Shown: positions 54,875-63,999 of the stretch, in pieces
How positions within the stretch are numbered: the stretch's first letter is position 1
Layout of the letters: the number at the start of each line of letters is the position of its first letter
Source: Scytonema millei VB511283
GTDB lineage: Bacteria > Cyanobacteriota > Cyanobacteriia > Cyanobacteriales > Chroococcidiopsidaceae
Assembly (NCBI RefSeq): GCF_000817735.3
Contig: NZ_JTJC03000005.1
Location: 248,001 to 312,000, forward strand
Length of the DNA stretch: 64,000 nucleotides
Direction of reading: 5' to 3'
Position numbers and translations under genes: made by a program
The notes under the pieces: generated by a model
The model's input: only the letters and a program-made list of their open reading frames with translations
What the model was told of the DNA's origin: nothing
Database searches by the model: none

Positions 54875-55450
54875 AGCCAGAATCTTAAGGATGGAATCGT
54901 GTCATTCGCGGGCAGTTTGCCTTGGTATTTTAAGATTCTACGTCAGCTTTGGAGTGCTAGGACGTGGAAATAGAATTGCTTCCTTAGGTGGAGCTATTTT
55001 GATTTAATCGTGTTGCGATCGCGATAGATAAAATCAATTTTAGATCGATCAAATAGCTTAAGTTGAAGTTAAAGTATCCGCGATCGCTTTTACCGAAATA
55101 ACATAAGGGGATGAATTTGTGACGCTATTTGATAAAATGTCACGGAAAAAGTACAGATAAATTTTAATATCTTCATCCTGTTTTTAAAAGTGATTCAGAG
55201 ATATTTAATGTATTGAATGAGAAAATTTGTAAATGATATGCATTTGGTTTTAGTTGAGCTAAAGCCACGGAAAATTTCTAGATAACACGCTAAAACGGGT
55301 AGATATGTGGAATATAAATTAGATATATAGAATGTTTCCGTATAATAAATAGTTAGCTGACTTGAGTTTGTAGGTTATGGCAGTAGTTTAGAAATTGCCT
55401 GTTAGCTTCAATGATTATTTCGTCGTTCATGTATCAATTTGCTACTGAAA
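54875..55450. other. AT-rich spacer, no gene seen
   Basis: About 570 bases without a supported frame or repeat element. It separates the Uma2 gene (minus) from the small frame at 55451 (plus). Confidence 0.5.
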
Positions 55451-55684
55451 ATGTCTAAATACTGGCGTTATCCAGCAAGAGTTCTGGGTTGTTTACGGAA
55501 CGGAGAAATTACGGTCATTCTTTGTGCTGGTCTTGGACTGGCGGATGGTAGAGATCGGGAAACACTTCCCGCTCAAATGATTCCGATCGACTTGAGAATG
55601 CCAAACAGCAAGTTTGATGCGTTGTTCGATCGTGCTTCAGGTTACTTTGTCAAAATCTTACGTAAAGGTAGAAGATTGTCCTGA
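55451..55684 (+). CDS. Short conserved-looking hypothetical protein
   Basis: A 77-residue protein from MSKYWRYPARVLGCLRNGEI. It contains GLGLADGRDRETLPAQMIPIDLRMPNSKFDALFDR and ends FVKILRKGRRLS. The composition is protein-like, with balanced charge and no repeats. I do not recognise a family. A start at 55439 is possible. It precedes a decayed toxin-antitoxin module by about 50 bases, so it may belong to the same imported block. Confidence 0.5.
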   Translation: MSKYWRYPARVLGCLRNGEITVILCAGLGLADGRDRETLPAQMIPIDLRMPNSKFDALFDRASGYFVKILRKGRRLS

Positions 55685-55733
55685 CGCAGACTGAGAGCAA
55701 ATTAGCTGCTAGACTTGCAAACATGGTTGATAG

Positions 55734-56003
<270 letters not shown>

Positions 56004-56020
<17 letters not shown>

Positions 56021-56291
56021 TAACGAAATGGAAGATGAGTTACGCCCTGAGTACGACTTTTCTCAACTCGAAGGAGGTGTAAGAGGTAAGTATGTCGAGC
56101 GTTATCGAGCAGGGACGAATCTAGTTCTTCTCGATCCTGATGTCGCTCAAGTATTCCCGACCAAGGATGCTGTAAATGAAGCATTGCGGTTATTGATGCA
56201 GGTTGCTCAGCGTCAGCCAGCTAACAATCCCGTTGCACCCGACCGTGCAGAGATGACTGGTCAAGTTCGAGAAGATGTTAACGGCGGGTGA
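56004..56291 (+). CDS. brnA: BrnA-type antitoxin
   Basis: A 95-residue protein beginning MNRTSDNEMEDELRPEYDFS, with an AGGAAAGGAG ribosome site just upstream. The core, KYVERYRAGTNLVLLDPDVAQVFPTKDAVNEALRLLM, is a ribbon-helix-helix-like antitoxin domain. It overlaps the 3' end of brnT by 17 bases, the usual arrangement. It could still bind its operator, but the toxin is disrupted here, so it is probably an orphan. The last 15 residues extend past the family norm. Confidence 0.75.
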
Positions 56292-56357
56292 ACGGGGAGT
56301 TCAGCCCCAAGTCCTCGGTAGGTGGTGACAGCAACCTCAAGCTTATCTGTTAGCATC
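56292..56357. other. Sequence resembling an insertion-sequence end
   Basis: CGGCGGGTGAACGGGGAGTT, then CAGCCCCAAGTCCTCGG and GACAGCAACCTCAAG. The GGGG...CCCC hairpin and the general pattern recall the 3' ends of IS200/IS605 elements in cyanobacteria. There is no adjacent transposase. Weak evidence. Confidence 0.3.
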
Positions 56358-56468
56358 TTAAGCCAAGATAATTGCTCTGACGGGTGTACGAGTTCCTCGG
56401 ATAATAGGTTCTCCATGTAGAATCTCATCATCCCGAACAACATAAAGATATTCCGTTGCTCGAACCAT
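56358..56468 (-). pseudogene. DUF433 antitoxin fragment
   Basis: A 36-residue frame reads MVRATEYLYVVRDDEILHGE and PIIRGTRTPVRAI before a stop at 56358. This is the start of a DUF433 (VapB-like) antitoxin, a small DNA-binding protein typically paired with a PIN-like DUF5615 toxin. The second helix of the domain and any toxin are missing. The downstream sequence (56292-56350) has a different origin. The fragment is too short for ordinary gene callers. Confidence 0.7.
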
Positions 56469-56575
56469 GCTAATCTCTTAAGTCGGCTATTGTTTGATTG
56501 TATCGTTTAGAGCAATTGTCTCAGTGCATCAGACGGCATCACAACCCCAATGCTCGATCGCCGAAAAGTTGCCTT

Positions 56576-58339
56576 TCACAACCTTTTATTTTTACTTTCC
56601 TGCCAAGAACCACCCAAACCTTGTAAAACTCCTCGTCCAATTAAACCAATTGTTTTTCCTACAACTTGCGTCAAAACGAAAATCACTCCTTTACCTACAA
56701 ACGACACTACTGCTTGTAGGCGAGGTGCGATCGCATCTCGTAATTCAAGAGCTAAAGTTACGATTAAAGGAATTCCTGAAAGTTTTGTTAGTTCGCGATC
56801 GCGAGGTGCGTAAATTGATACTTTAGCAATTCCACGCGGTGCTAATAATAACAATTCATAGCGGCTTTCAAATATCTGACGGGGTTCTTCAAAATACGTT
56901 CTAGCTCGATACTTCCACGATAAATTATTTCTAAATCGCTCTATCTCCCGTGTGGAAATTAAACGGCGATCGTAATAATTTTGTTTGATAACTTCTAGTT
57001 CGGCAAATTGATTCAAAAGTGGCTGTACGACAGCATTTGCAACTTGAATTATCAAATTCTGTAGAATTATTTCCGCTCTTTCCTTCGCCTCCAAACTCTC
57101 AGGCGCAAAGGAAGTATTATCAATGACTAAAGGTGTAGCAAATAGCAGATAGGAAAATAGATCGCCAACGAGAGGAATTTTATCTAAAATTGCCGTTTGT
57201 ACAATAATTTCAGCTTGTAACAAACTATTGACAAAATCTACAGTAATTCCTCCCACTAATAAAGTAGAGTATCTACCAAAAAAATCTATAGTTGTTTCTT
57301 GCCACAAATCCCGTAGAATAGCAGCTTGCATTACAGGAAGGCGATCGCTCTGGACTTGGGAAAAGCGTAAATCTGCTAAAATATCCTCTATTTTCTTGAG
57401 AATTAACTGTAATAGTTCCCGTTTCTTATCTTCTCGAAAAATATCAATTTCTAAGGGAATAGAAGTCAAATTCTCTAGACTAAATTCTAACCTTTCCCGC
57501 GTTGAAGTAAATATGGTGACTGGGGGAGTCTGTAGGGGCGCACGGCTGTGCGTCCGTACTAGAGAGTCAGGAGGGGTGAAGAGCGAGGAGCGAGGAGCGA
57601 GGAGCGAGTTTTCTGTTTGTCTCCCTTGTCTCCCTTGTCCCCCTTGTCTCCCTTGTCTCCCTTGTCCTTCCTCATTCCCTACAGCTAACAACCGACTGAC
57701 AACCCACCGTGCTGCTAATAATTCTCGCCTTTGTCCTGCCAGCATGGCGCGATCGAGCGTAGGCAGTCCAGGTTCTTGCAGCCGTGTCGTGACTTGCGCC
57801 AAATTACCGTCTATTTGTTGCAAACCCGATTGGCGCAGGCGATTACGTGTTCCGATTAAAAACCATTGGAAGGGCGGGTTTGTCTGTATTGTCGATCGGC
57901 TTCCAGACAGATCTGATAAACCCACCCCTACAATTTTCGACTCCCAATAAGATCGCCCCGCTACTAATTCCCGAATCACACCAATGAGTTCTATTGCGGC
58001 AATTCCTTTATGACAAAATCCCTCTACACCCGCTTGTCTTGCTGCGGCGAGTTGACTGGGTTCGGGGTGGCAAGTCAGTATGAGGATCGGCAGGTTAGGA
58101 TATTGGGTTTTGATTTGCTGACAAAGTTGCCATCCCATGACAGAGGAGTAAGGGAATCTCAGCTCTACGATCGCTACGTCTATTCCCAGTGCTGATATAT
58201 TCTGCAAGCCAGCCTGACTATCTGCTGCCTCTGCTGCTACTCGTACCTGCGGGTCTTGCTCTAAAACTACCCTTAAACCCGTGCGGTAGATAGAGTCTGG
58301 ATCGATTAGTAATAGGTTGATAGGGCGATCGCTCATCAT
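56576..58339 (-). CDS. Receiver-like domain fused to DUF3685 (Ycf55-like)
   Basis: A 587-residue protein. Residues 6-125 form a response-regulator receiver fold (INLLLIDPDSIYRTGLR, LPILILTCHPEPSQL, GFCHKG with the usual Lys). The phosphoacceptor Asp is replaced by Glu59 in VAIVELRFP, so this is a pseudo-receiver. Residues about 160-587 form DUF3685, related to plastid Ycf55. Two repeat blocks interrupt the chain in frame: about 136-157 (inverted-repeat element) and about 222-270 (QGRQGRQGGQ, then VRTHSRAPLQ from a palindrome shared with chlH). Function unknown; a photosynthesis-linked role is only inferred from plastid relatives. Confidence 0.85.
   Translation of the reverse strand: MMSDRPINLLLIDPDSIYRTGLRVVLEQDPQVRVAAEAADSQAGLQNISALGIDVAIVELRFPYSSVMGWQLCQQIKTQYPNLPILILTCHPEPSQLAAARQAGVEGFCHKGIAAIELIGVIRELVAGRSYWESKIVGVGLSDLSGSRSTIQTNPPFQWFLIGTRNRLRQSGLQQIDGNLAQVTTRLQEPGLPTLDRAMLAGQRRELLAARWVVSRLLAVGNEEGQGRQGRQGGQGRQGRQTENSLLAPRSSLFTPPDSLVRTHSRAPLQTPPVTIFTSTRERLEFSLENLTSIPLEIDIFREDKKRELLQLILKKIEDILADLRFSQVQSDRLPVMQAAILRDLWQETTIDFFGRYSTLLVGGITVDFVNSLLQAEIIVQTAILDKIPLVGDLFSYLLFATPLVIDNTSFAPESLEAKERAEIILQNLIIQVANAVVQPLLNQFAELEVIKQNYYDRRLISTREIERFRNNLSWKYRARTYFEEPRQIFESRYELLLLAPRGIAKVSIYAPRDRELTKLSGIPLIVTLALELRDAIAPRLQAVVSFVGKGVIFVLTQVVGKTIGLIGRGVLQGLGGSWQESKNKRL
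57532..57559. repeat. Palindrome inside the DUF3685 gene, GTAGGGGCGCACG family
   Basis: GTAGGGGCGCACG, GC centre, GTGCGTCCGTAC: 28 bases with two arm mismatches. It is read on the minus strand as VRTHSRAPLQ. ChlH has [10 protein letters not shown] from its copy in the same phase, with 7 of 10 residues identical. Confidence 0.88.
57870..57932. repeat. In-gene copy of the GTAGGGGCGGGTT inverted-repeat element
   Basis: About 63 bases inside the DUF3685 gene, starting AAGGGCGGGTTTGTC and ending TAAACCCACCCCTAC. The ends are diverged, but the length is a multiple of three and the frame is unbroken; read as VGVGLSDLSG onward. Confidence 0.75.
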
Positions 58340-58389
58340 GCGTTATTTGGCGCTTCCATGCAGAGCGTACCGCAAATTGTTGTTTTTTG

Positions 58390-58824
58390 TTACTGCCTGT
58401 AGCCGTAAAAATTAATGCTATAGTCAGTAATTTTTACACCTGTCCTGGCTTCAACTTCCCGCAGCAAGGTTTCTGGCAATTCCACCTCAACATCAAGAAT
58501 TTGAGCGGTATCCAGACAGTTGATGTGGCTGTGGGAGTCGCTGATATTACCGTACAGGCGACCGTCAGCACGCTCGATGCATTCTATAATACCCTGTGTT
58601 GACAGCGCTTCTAAGTTTTGGTACACCGAGGTGTGTCCGATGTCTTTACCTTGCTGGTTGAGGCGATCGTAAATTTCTCTTGCCGATAAGTGTTCTTTAG
58701 CCTGCCAAAGTAACTCTAGTATAAAACGACGCTGGCGGCTGACGCGCATACCTAAGTGCTGACACCGTTCTAAAGCATCTTCTAGAGATCGAATTGGTTT
58801 TACTGCTGCCGCTTCTTGTTGCAT
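58390..58824 (-). CDS. perR: Fur-family regulator, PerR-like
   Basis: A 144-residue winged-helix metalloregulator: LGMRVSRQRRFILELLWQAKEHLSAREIYDRL, then GKDIGHTSVYQNLEALSTQGII for DNA binding, and HSHINCLDTAQILDVEVELPE for the metal and dimer domain. The usual CxxC zinc site is degenerate, with only one cysteine in NCLDTA. The C-terminal YSINFYGY ending resembles cyanobacterial PerR/FurC more than Fur or Zur, so peroxide sensing is inferred. Separate start; the DUF3685 gene lies downstream on the same strand, 50 bases away. Confidence 0.82.
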   Translation of the reverse strand: MQQEAAAVKPIRSLEDALERCQHLGMRVSRQRRFILELLWQAKEHLSAREIYDRLNQQGKDIGHTSVYQNLEALSTQGIIECIERADGRLYGNISDSHSHINCLDTAQILDVEVELPETLLREVEARTGVKITDYSINFYGYRQ

Positions 58825-59283
58825 ATCCGCATCTTTGATCTAAATTTATGTAGCTTAACTACCCATGTCAATGAGTGATGATTCTATCTTCTCTTTAGTT
58901 GCAAACACTGAGTCGCTTTGAATTTGTGCTAAGAGCTTCAGGTTAATACGTTTAATCCCATACCGTTGCTAATGACGTTTCGCTTTTGTTTGTAAAAATT
59001 ACAACCAGCCTAAAACCGTACGAGACTTAACAATTAACTGTCGAGTTCTTAGTTACTTATATGAACTCATTACAAGTTTAATCTATTTTAGATGTAAACG
59101 TCTATCAGTTGATAGTTATCAGGGAGCAGGGAGCAGGGAGTGACAAGGGAGAGAAGAGAGCTGAGGGAGCGATCGGGAGCTGAGGGAGCTGAGGGAGAAA
59201 AATTACTGCTGGCTCCTGGCTCCTGACTCCTGTATTTTGACTTTTAACTTTTAACTTTTGACTTACGACTTACGACTTACTAA
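58825..59283. other. Spacer with STRR arrays
   Basis: The left half is AT-rich and likely holds the perR promoter. From about 59105 it carries GGGAGCA units, AGCTGAGGG units and TTTTAAC/TTACGAC heptamers up to the obg stop codon. No gene seen. Confidence 0.55.
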
Positions 59284-60288
59284 TTACCTAACAGCATTTA
59301 GCTCGTCGAGCATAGACCAGACTTGTTGCATTAGTGCGTCCAATCCTTGACGGGTGACGGCTGAGATTGGTAAGACTTGCATTCCAGTTTTATGTTTTAA
59401 CTGGTGGACGATCGCCTCTACCGTAGCCTCATCTACTGCATCGACTTTATTAAGAGCTAAGATTTGGGGACGTTCTACCAGTCCGCGATCGTAGGCAATC
59501 AATTCTTGCTGAATAATTTGGTAGTCAGACAACGGTTGTTCGCTACTAGCGTCAACTAAATGGAGTAATAAGCGAGTGCGTTCGATATGACGCAAAAACT
59601 CGTGTCCTAACCCAGCTCCTTCATGCGCTCCCTCAATTAACCCAGGAATATCAGCAAATACAGTTCCGTCACCCGTTGGCTTGCGGACGACTCCTAAATT
59701 CGGTACTAGGGTAGTGAAAGGATAGTCGGCGATTTTCGGTTTAGCAGCAGATAAAGCAGAAATTAGAGTTGATTTTCCGGCATTAGGTAGTCCAATAATG
59801 CCAACTTCTGCCAACAGTTTTAACTCTAAGCGCAATAGTTTGTGTTCTCCAGGCAATCCTGGTAAAGCATACTCTGGAGCGCGGTTGCGATTACTTAAGA
59901 AATATTTATTACCCAGTCCTCCCTTACCACCTTCAGCCACACACAAAACTTGACCTGAAAGGACGAGATCGCCGATGATTTCTCCAGTTTCCTTATCGTA
60001 GACAACCGTACCGCAGGGAACCTCAAGATATAGGTCTTCGCCTGCGGCTCCCGTGCGGTTATTCGGTCCACCACGTTCGCCATTTTTGGCTTTGAAACTG
60101 CGGGCGTACTGAAAATCTAGCAAAGTTTGCAGATTTTCCATTGCTACTAAGAACACAGAACCGCCTTTACCACCATTTCCGCCAGCAGGTCCACCAGCAG
60201 GGACATACTTTTCGCGCCGGAAGGCGACGATTCCATCGCCACCTTTACCAGCTAGTACTTCAATTTCCGCGCGATCGATAAATTGCAT
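59284..60288 (-). CDS. obg: GTPase Obg/CgtA
   Basis: A 334-residue ribosome-assembly GTPase. The glycine-rich Obg fold occupies 1-157 ([35 protein letters not shown]). The G domain follows, with G1 [11 protein letters not shown]3 [17 protein letters not shown]4 LNKVD and G5-like ISAVT. The C-terminal OCT domain is absent, as usual in cyanobacteria. Cotranscription with the TerB-like gene (60380) upstream is possible. Confidence 0.96.
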   Translation of the reverse strand: MQFIDRAEIEVLAGKGGDGIVAFRREKYVPAGGPAGGNGGKGGSVFLVAMENLQTLLDFQYARSFKAKNGERGGPNNRTGAAGEDLYLEVPCGTVVYDKETGEIIGDLVLSGQVLCVAEGGKGGLGNKYFLSNRNRAPEYALPGLPGEHKLLRLELKLLAEVGIIGLPNAGKSTLISALSAAKPKIADYPFTTLVPNLGVVRKPTGDGTVFADIPGLIEGAHEGAGLGHEFLRHIERTRLLLHLVDASSEQPLSDYQIIQQELIAYDRGLVERPQILALNKVDAVDEATVEAIVHQLKHKTGMQVLPISAVTRQGLDALMQQVWSMLDELNAVR

Positions 60289-60379
60289 TTTTTAATGGGT
60301 TAGGGGTTAGGGGTTAGGAGTTAGAGAAAGAGGCAGAGTAAAAATCTTGTTCCATTGCCTACTCCCTACTCCCTACTGC

Positions 60380-61039
60380 CTAAATATATTCTGAAACATC
60401 TTCGCCACAGTCATCTGCCAAGTAGGACAAGGCACGGAAGCGCAAGCCTACTAGTTGTTCGTACAGTGGGTTGAGCTTGCATAAAGGGGGAATGTGGACG
60501 ACTTTATGACCGAAGAGTTTGATATCTCGTTCAAAAGGACATTGGGGAGGTATCATTTTACATAAAAAACGGGCGACTTTGGGATCCTGGATTTCTAACC
60601 CATCGAGCCAGTCGCGCACGGGGTGGAGTACATCTATATGGGGATAAGAACCTAACTCATCTTGCGGGCGATCGCATAGAGTATGACGCAGGGAGACAAG
60701 TACGTTATCTTGTAGACCGAGGGCGTGGCAGAACTGATGTAACAGCTCGTCTTCGGGGGTAGAGTAAGTACCATCGGCGATCGCCACCATGACAGCTGTG
60801 CGTAAAAAGTTTTCTGCCATGTTCTGGTTTTGTCCCAGTGCCGCAGCCAGTTCCTCTACGGTAATTGGTGTTATGGCACTTAGCTTGTCTGCGGGTTTTA
60901 ATTCTCCTAGTGCCAGAGTCGGAATGAGTTCTCGTTCGTGTGCCTCAAAATCACCATCTGCCCAGGCTACTGCCAGTAAACCGCGCAGCCAAGCTTCAAT
61001 TTGCTCTTGCGTGTTTGGAGAAATCGCCAGATTTGTCAT
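60380..61039 (-). CDS. TerB-like protein with Mo-dependent nitrogenase C-terminal domain
   Basis: A 219-residue protein of a cyanobacterial family. Residues about 10-125 form a TerB-like helical domain (WADGDFEAHERELIPTLAL, VAIADGTYSTPEDELLHQFC; acidic metal-binding loops). Residues about 135-215 match the Mo-dependent nitrogenase C-terminal domain (HPVRDWLDGLEI, FLCKMIPPQCPFERDIKLFG, CKLNPLYEQLVGLRFRALS). Despite the name, this domain occurs in non-diazotrophs and does not indicate nitrogenase. Upstream of obg on the same strand. Confidence 0.85.
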   Translation of the reverse strand: MTNLAISPNTQEQIEAWLRGLLAVAWADGDFEAHERELIPTLALGELKPADKLSAITPITVEELAAALGQNQNMAENFLRTAVMVAIADGTYSTPEDELLHQFCHALGLQDNVLVSLRHTLCDRPQDELGSYPHIDVLHPVRDWLDGLEIQDPKVARFLCKMIPPQCPFERDIKLFGHKVVHIPPLCKLNPLYEQLVGLRFRALSYLADDCGEDVSEYI

Positions 61040-61151
61040 AAGGTTTCTACCTACAAATTTGCCAAAACATGCCGAAACAATATTAGCGTTAAGCGATGCT
61101 CAAGAAGAGCGTAAACTAGTAAACCGAATTAATTGCCACGAGGATTATTGC

Positions 61152-61520
61152 GTGACTTTACCAGAATTCGGATTGTTCTTAATTTCGATCCTAGCGAGTG
61201 TAGCTGGGCAATGGTTACTAAAATCAGGGGCATTAAAGTTAGGAAAAGTTAATGCCACTAATATGTTTAGCCATTTGCTCGGAATCTTAAGCACTCCAGA
61301 GTTGCTGGTAGGATTGGCTTGCTATGGCATGGGAGCATTCTTCTACATCCTGGTATTGACGAGAGTAAACCTAAGTGTTGCTGGTCCAGCTGCTTCCCTG
61401 TCCTATGTTTTCTCAGTCATATTGGGTTATTTTGTCTTTCGAGAGTCAATTCCTTTAAATCAAATCATCGCTTTAGGATTTATCGTTGCTGGAGTCATAC
61501 TATTGGTATGGCGAAAGTAG
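61152..61520 (+). CDS. Small EamA/DMT-superfamily transporter
   Basis: A 122-residue, four-helix protein. The best start is GTG at 61152 (VTLPEFGLFLISILASV); a longer frame upstream overlaps the TerB-like gene in antisense and is not protein-like. AGQWLLKSGALKLGK, SVAGPAASLSYVFSVILGYFVFRESI and LGFIVAGVILLVWRK match short EamA/SMR-like members that act as dimers, some as flippases (ArnE/F-type). The substrate is unknown. Divergent with the TerB-like gene. Confidence 0.82.
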   Translation: MTLPEFGLFLISILASVAGQWLLKSGALKLGKVNATNMFSHLLGILSTPELLVGLACYGMGAFFYILVLTRVNLSVAGPAASLSYVFSVILGYFVFRESIPLNQIIALGFIVAGVILLVWRK

Positions 61521-61886
61521 AGGCGGAGGGATTCGGAATTGAGAATTCGGAATTATCAACCTCTTGTCTTTCGTTTCATGTCTGCGATCGCGCATCGCTC
61601 TGCTGTACGGAAAGGTTGTAACTACAGAATTTTTGGCGATCGCACCCAGAGCTGCAAAATACTCGTCCCTACAAATCCTGACAATTGATAACTTTTACAG
61701 ACGTTACATGTAACGTCTGTACACTAACAACTGAATAACCGATCGCTGCTGCTAAATTAAAACAATATAAATTTCGTTGTGCAGTTAGGCAAGAGCAACT
61801 TATTATCCTTACGGGGGGATTGTGCGTATAAATAAAATTAGGCTAAATTCGATCGCATGTTTTATTGTAGAAGTGTAGGCTAGCTA
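61521..61886. other. Spacer with a C-family palindrome
   Basis: No gene. Contains GAATTCGGAATTATC repeats near 61535-61560, the palindrome at 61696-61721, and an AT-rich right half that probably holds the promoter of the gene at 61887. Confidence 0.5.
61696..61721. repeat. Palindrome, GAGACGTT family (copy 3)
   Basis: A perfect palindrome: TACAGACGTTACA and TGTAACGTCTGTA, 26 bases. It is related to the units at 13189 and 48017. Confidence 0.85.
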
Positions 61887-62624
61887 ATGTTGACACAAGC
61901 TTGGAATCCAACTGCTGATAGCGCAGTCGCATTATTACTACACTATATCTTCGACCTGGGTGGTCATAATGCTCGCGAATTAGTCGAACGCTGGCTGAGA
62001 TTTTATCCCGCAAACTGGGTGCGCTTGGCAGCAATCGAAGCTCTTTACCAAGGTCGTTATAAAGCAGTCTCCGTCGAGCAAATCTTAAGTATCTGGCAGC
62101 GGCGAGGTCAGATCCAACCTCATTTTAATTGCGAGTTTGAACGACTTGTCTGCGGCAACATTCAACCACGCTTGAGCGCCCAGCCCAGCTATCCGTTATT
62201 ACCCGAAGTTCATTATCGTCCAATCGCGATCGCACCTGTTACACCACTGAATCGTGGCGATCGCCGAACCAGTGGAGCGATAACGGATACCACTTCTACT
62301 CAACCTAGGCAACTGAATGATGTTGCTCGTCACCTTCATAAAATCAGAGCTAACGCCAGTCATAAACGATCGGCTGCGGTTGCAGTCGTAGAGATTGCTC
62401 CTAATGCTACTCCTGCAACTGCTGAACAACATCAGGCATCAGAGCGAGAGACTCAGTGCGATCGCCACGAGTCCGATCTAAAGCGCCATCATCCCTTACC
62501 AAGTAGTGCTTCACCTAAATCGAGCGGTAGTTTCCACCAGCCACCAATTCGTCAATTTAACCCAGGAATTACCAAAGCTTCTGATTTTTGTACTAAACTC
62601 AAAGCAATTTCTCAATATCGCTAA
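61887..62624 (+). CDS. Conserved-type cyanobacterial protein, function unknown
   Basis: A 245-residue protein. The N-terminal 100 residues are ordered and mainly helical (NPTADSAVALLLHYIFDLGG, ELVERWLRFYPANWVRLAAIEALYQGRYK, VSVEQILSIWQRRG), and look like a conserved domain. The rest is low-complexity, rich in Ser, Thr, Pro and His, and ends RQFNPGITKASDFCTKLKAI, a second short conserved-looking motif. The layout recalls a scaffold or regulator with a disordered linker, but I recognise no family. Convergent with cpcS. Confidence 0.6.
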   Translation: MLTQAWNPTADSAVALLLHYIFDLGGHNARELVERWLRFYPANWVRLAAIEALYQGRYKAVSVEQILSIWQRRGQIQPHFNCEFERLVCGNIQPRLSAQPSYPLLPEVHYRPIAIAPVTPLNRGDRRTSGAITDTTSTQPRQLNDVARHLHKIRANASHKRSAAVAVVEIAPNATPATAEQHQASERETQCDRHESDLKRHHPLPSSASPKSSGSFHQPPIRQFNPGITKASDFCTKLKAISQYR

Positions 62625-62766
62625 CAGCAGGGAACAGGGAGCAGGGAGCAGAGAGTAGAGAAAGAAATATGGCTCCTAACTTCTGAATTGGAGACTTCTC
62701 CCCCCTCTTCCTTATCTCCCTTGTCTCCCTTGTCTCCCTCAGCTCTCTTTCCCGTTCCCTCAAAAA

Positions 62767-63327
62767 TTAGTTTGCATTAAAAGCTTCTACTGCTTGTGCA
62801 GATGGCTGCACTCCGCCCATGCGAATTTCAGAGGTAAAGGAAGCCATGCTGAAGCCACCAAACCGCTTTAAGACGCTAACTCGCATCCGTAAATTAGGGC
62901 TAGCAAACCACAGCCTCTCTTCGGAAAACATGGTTTCGTACTCAGTAATTAGAGTCAGTGCTTTATCGCCACCCATCATGTAGCGTCCGGCAACAGGTGC
63001 TTTTTCAGCATAACCCATTTCCCGTAACAGCTTACCTCGATCGGGGTTATCGGCATCAGGGACAGAAACCAGCACGGTAGAGCCAGTGTGTTTTTCTTCA
63101 TCCCATTCCATCGTCCCATTCCAGCTGACTCGCGCCCCGCACGTTGCCAAGCCAGGTTCGATTTCATATTGTTCGCAAAGCTTAATGACCTCTGGGCAAT
63201 CCAACGCCAGCGTTTCAATTACAATATCCGATTTGCCATCCTCAGCTTGTTTAAAGGCAAGGTGGTGACTGGTGCGATGGGAAAACCATTTACCAGCACT
63301 CAGCTCAAAAAACTCTTGAATATTCAT
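62767..63327 (-). CDS. cpcS: CpcS/CpeS-family phycobiliprotein lyase
   Basis: A 186-residue lipocalin-fold lyase that attaches phycocyanobilin (or phycoerythrobilin) to the beta-84-type cysteine of phycobiliproteins. The start is [48 protein letters not shown], the [17 protein letters not shown] strand and [30 protein letters not shown] are family hallmarks. The HEAT-repeat protein upstream on the same strand could be a phycobilisome-related partner. Phycobilin or substrate type is not fixed by sequence alone. Confidence 0.9.
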   Translation of the reverse strand: MNIQEFFELSAGKWFSHRTSHHLAFKQAEDGKSDIVIETLALDCPEVIKLCEQYEIEPGLATCGARVSWNGTMEWDEEKHTGSTVLVSVPDADNPDRGKLLREMGYAEKAPVAGRYMMGGDKALTLITEYETMFSEERLWFASPNLRMRVSVLKRFGGFSMASFTSEIRMGGVQPSAQAVEAFNAN

Positions 63328-63549
63328 GCAGCTACGATCCTAAAGCAACAGTTCTTAAAATTTCTCTTAATTTAGAGTAACAGGAGTCAGTTGTCAGTTG
63401 TCAGTTATCAGTTATCAGTGAATAGGAGTTGTAGGGGCGGGTTTTGAGTCTATAGAGCGATCCGCCTGAGTCGTGAATTTTTTACTAAACCCGTCCGTAC
63501 TGACGTTTCAGAATTTTGAATTTTGAATTCTAACTGTCCCCCTTGTCTA
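63328..63549. repeat. Spacer with inverted-repeat element (copy 6)
   Basis: A 70-base element (63431-63500) starts GTAGGGGCGGGTTTTG and ends AAACCCGTCCGTAC. Before it are TCAGTTGTCAGTTATCAG units, and after it TTTTGAATTCTAA-like units. No gene. Confidence 0.75.
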
Positions 63550-63999
63550 CTAAACCGACTCCCCCAAGCGTTGGAGTGAGATTCTGGCGGCTTCTGCAAC
63601 TTGAAAATGATTGTCTTTTTCCATGTATCTGAGGGCAGAAAAGCTTTTAGGACTGGGAAGGTTGCCCAATGCTTCTGCGAGGCGCTGTCTCACCAACCAA
63701 TCTTCTGATTGAGCGAAGCGAAGGATTGGCTCGATCGCTTCTAAGTCTCTAATTTCCCCAATTGCCGCGATCGCTGCCTGTTGTATGACTATTTCATCAC
63801 TATCTAAGGCTTGTAGCAAGACTTGCCGAGCGCGAGGATCTTTGAGGTTGCCCAGCGATACTGCTGCACTAAAGCGGACTAACCATTCCGTATCTTCATA
63901 GAAAGCCCGAATTAATGGTTCAACTCCACGCGGGTCGCCCAAATACCCTAACGCGCCAGCGGCATCAGCGCGAATGCCGTAGTCTGCGTCGGTTTCTAG
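63550..63999 (-). CDS. HEAT-repeat protein, C-terminal part (truncated by window edge)
   Basis: At least 149 residues of HEAT/PBS-lyase repeats: YGIRADAAGALGYLGDPRGVEPLI, WLVRFSAAVSLGNLKDPRARQVL, VIQQAAIAAIGEIRDLEAIEPIL and WLVRQRLAEALGNLPSPKSFSAL. Such units occur in bilin lyase CpcE/CpcF, NblB and related cyanobacterial proteins. Together with the adjacent cpcS gene, a phycobilisome role is plausible but unproven. The start lies beyond the right edge. Confidence 0.8.
   Translation of the reverse strand, partial: LETDADYGIRADAAGALGYLGDPRGVEPLIRAFYEDTEWLVRFSAAVSLGNLKDPRARQVLLQALDSDEIVIQQAAIAAIGEIRDLEAIEPILRFAQSEDWLVRQRLAEALGNLPSPKSFSALRYMEKDNHFQVAEAARISLQRLGESV

Noticed and set aside
56494-57950. 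Plus-strand frames of 87-240 codons
   Set aside because: They are antisense shadows of the DUF3685 gene, which has the conserved receiver fold and a proper start.
60380-61039. Nitrogen fixation gene
   Set aside because: The so-called Mo-dependent nitrogenase C-terminal domain occurs in non-fixing cyanobacteria and no nif gene is present, so it is not evidence of diazotrophy.
60789-61151. Long upstream extension of the small DMT transporter
   Set aside because: Antisense to the TerB-like gene; the hydrophobic domain begins only at the GTG at 61152.
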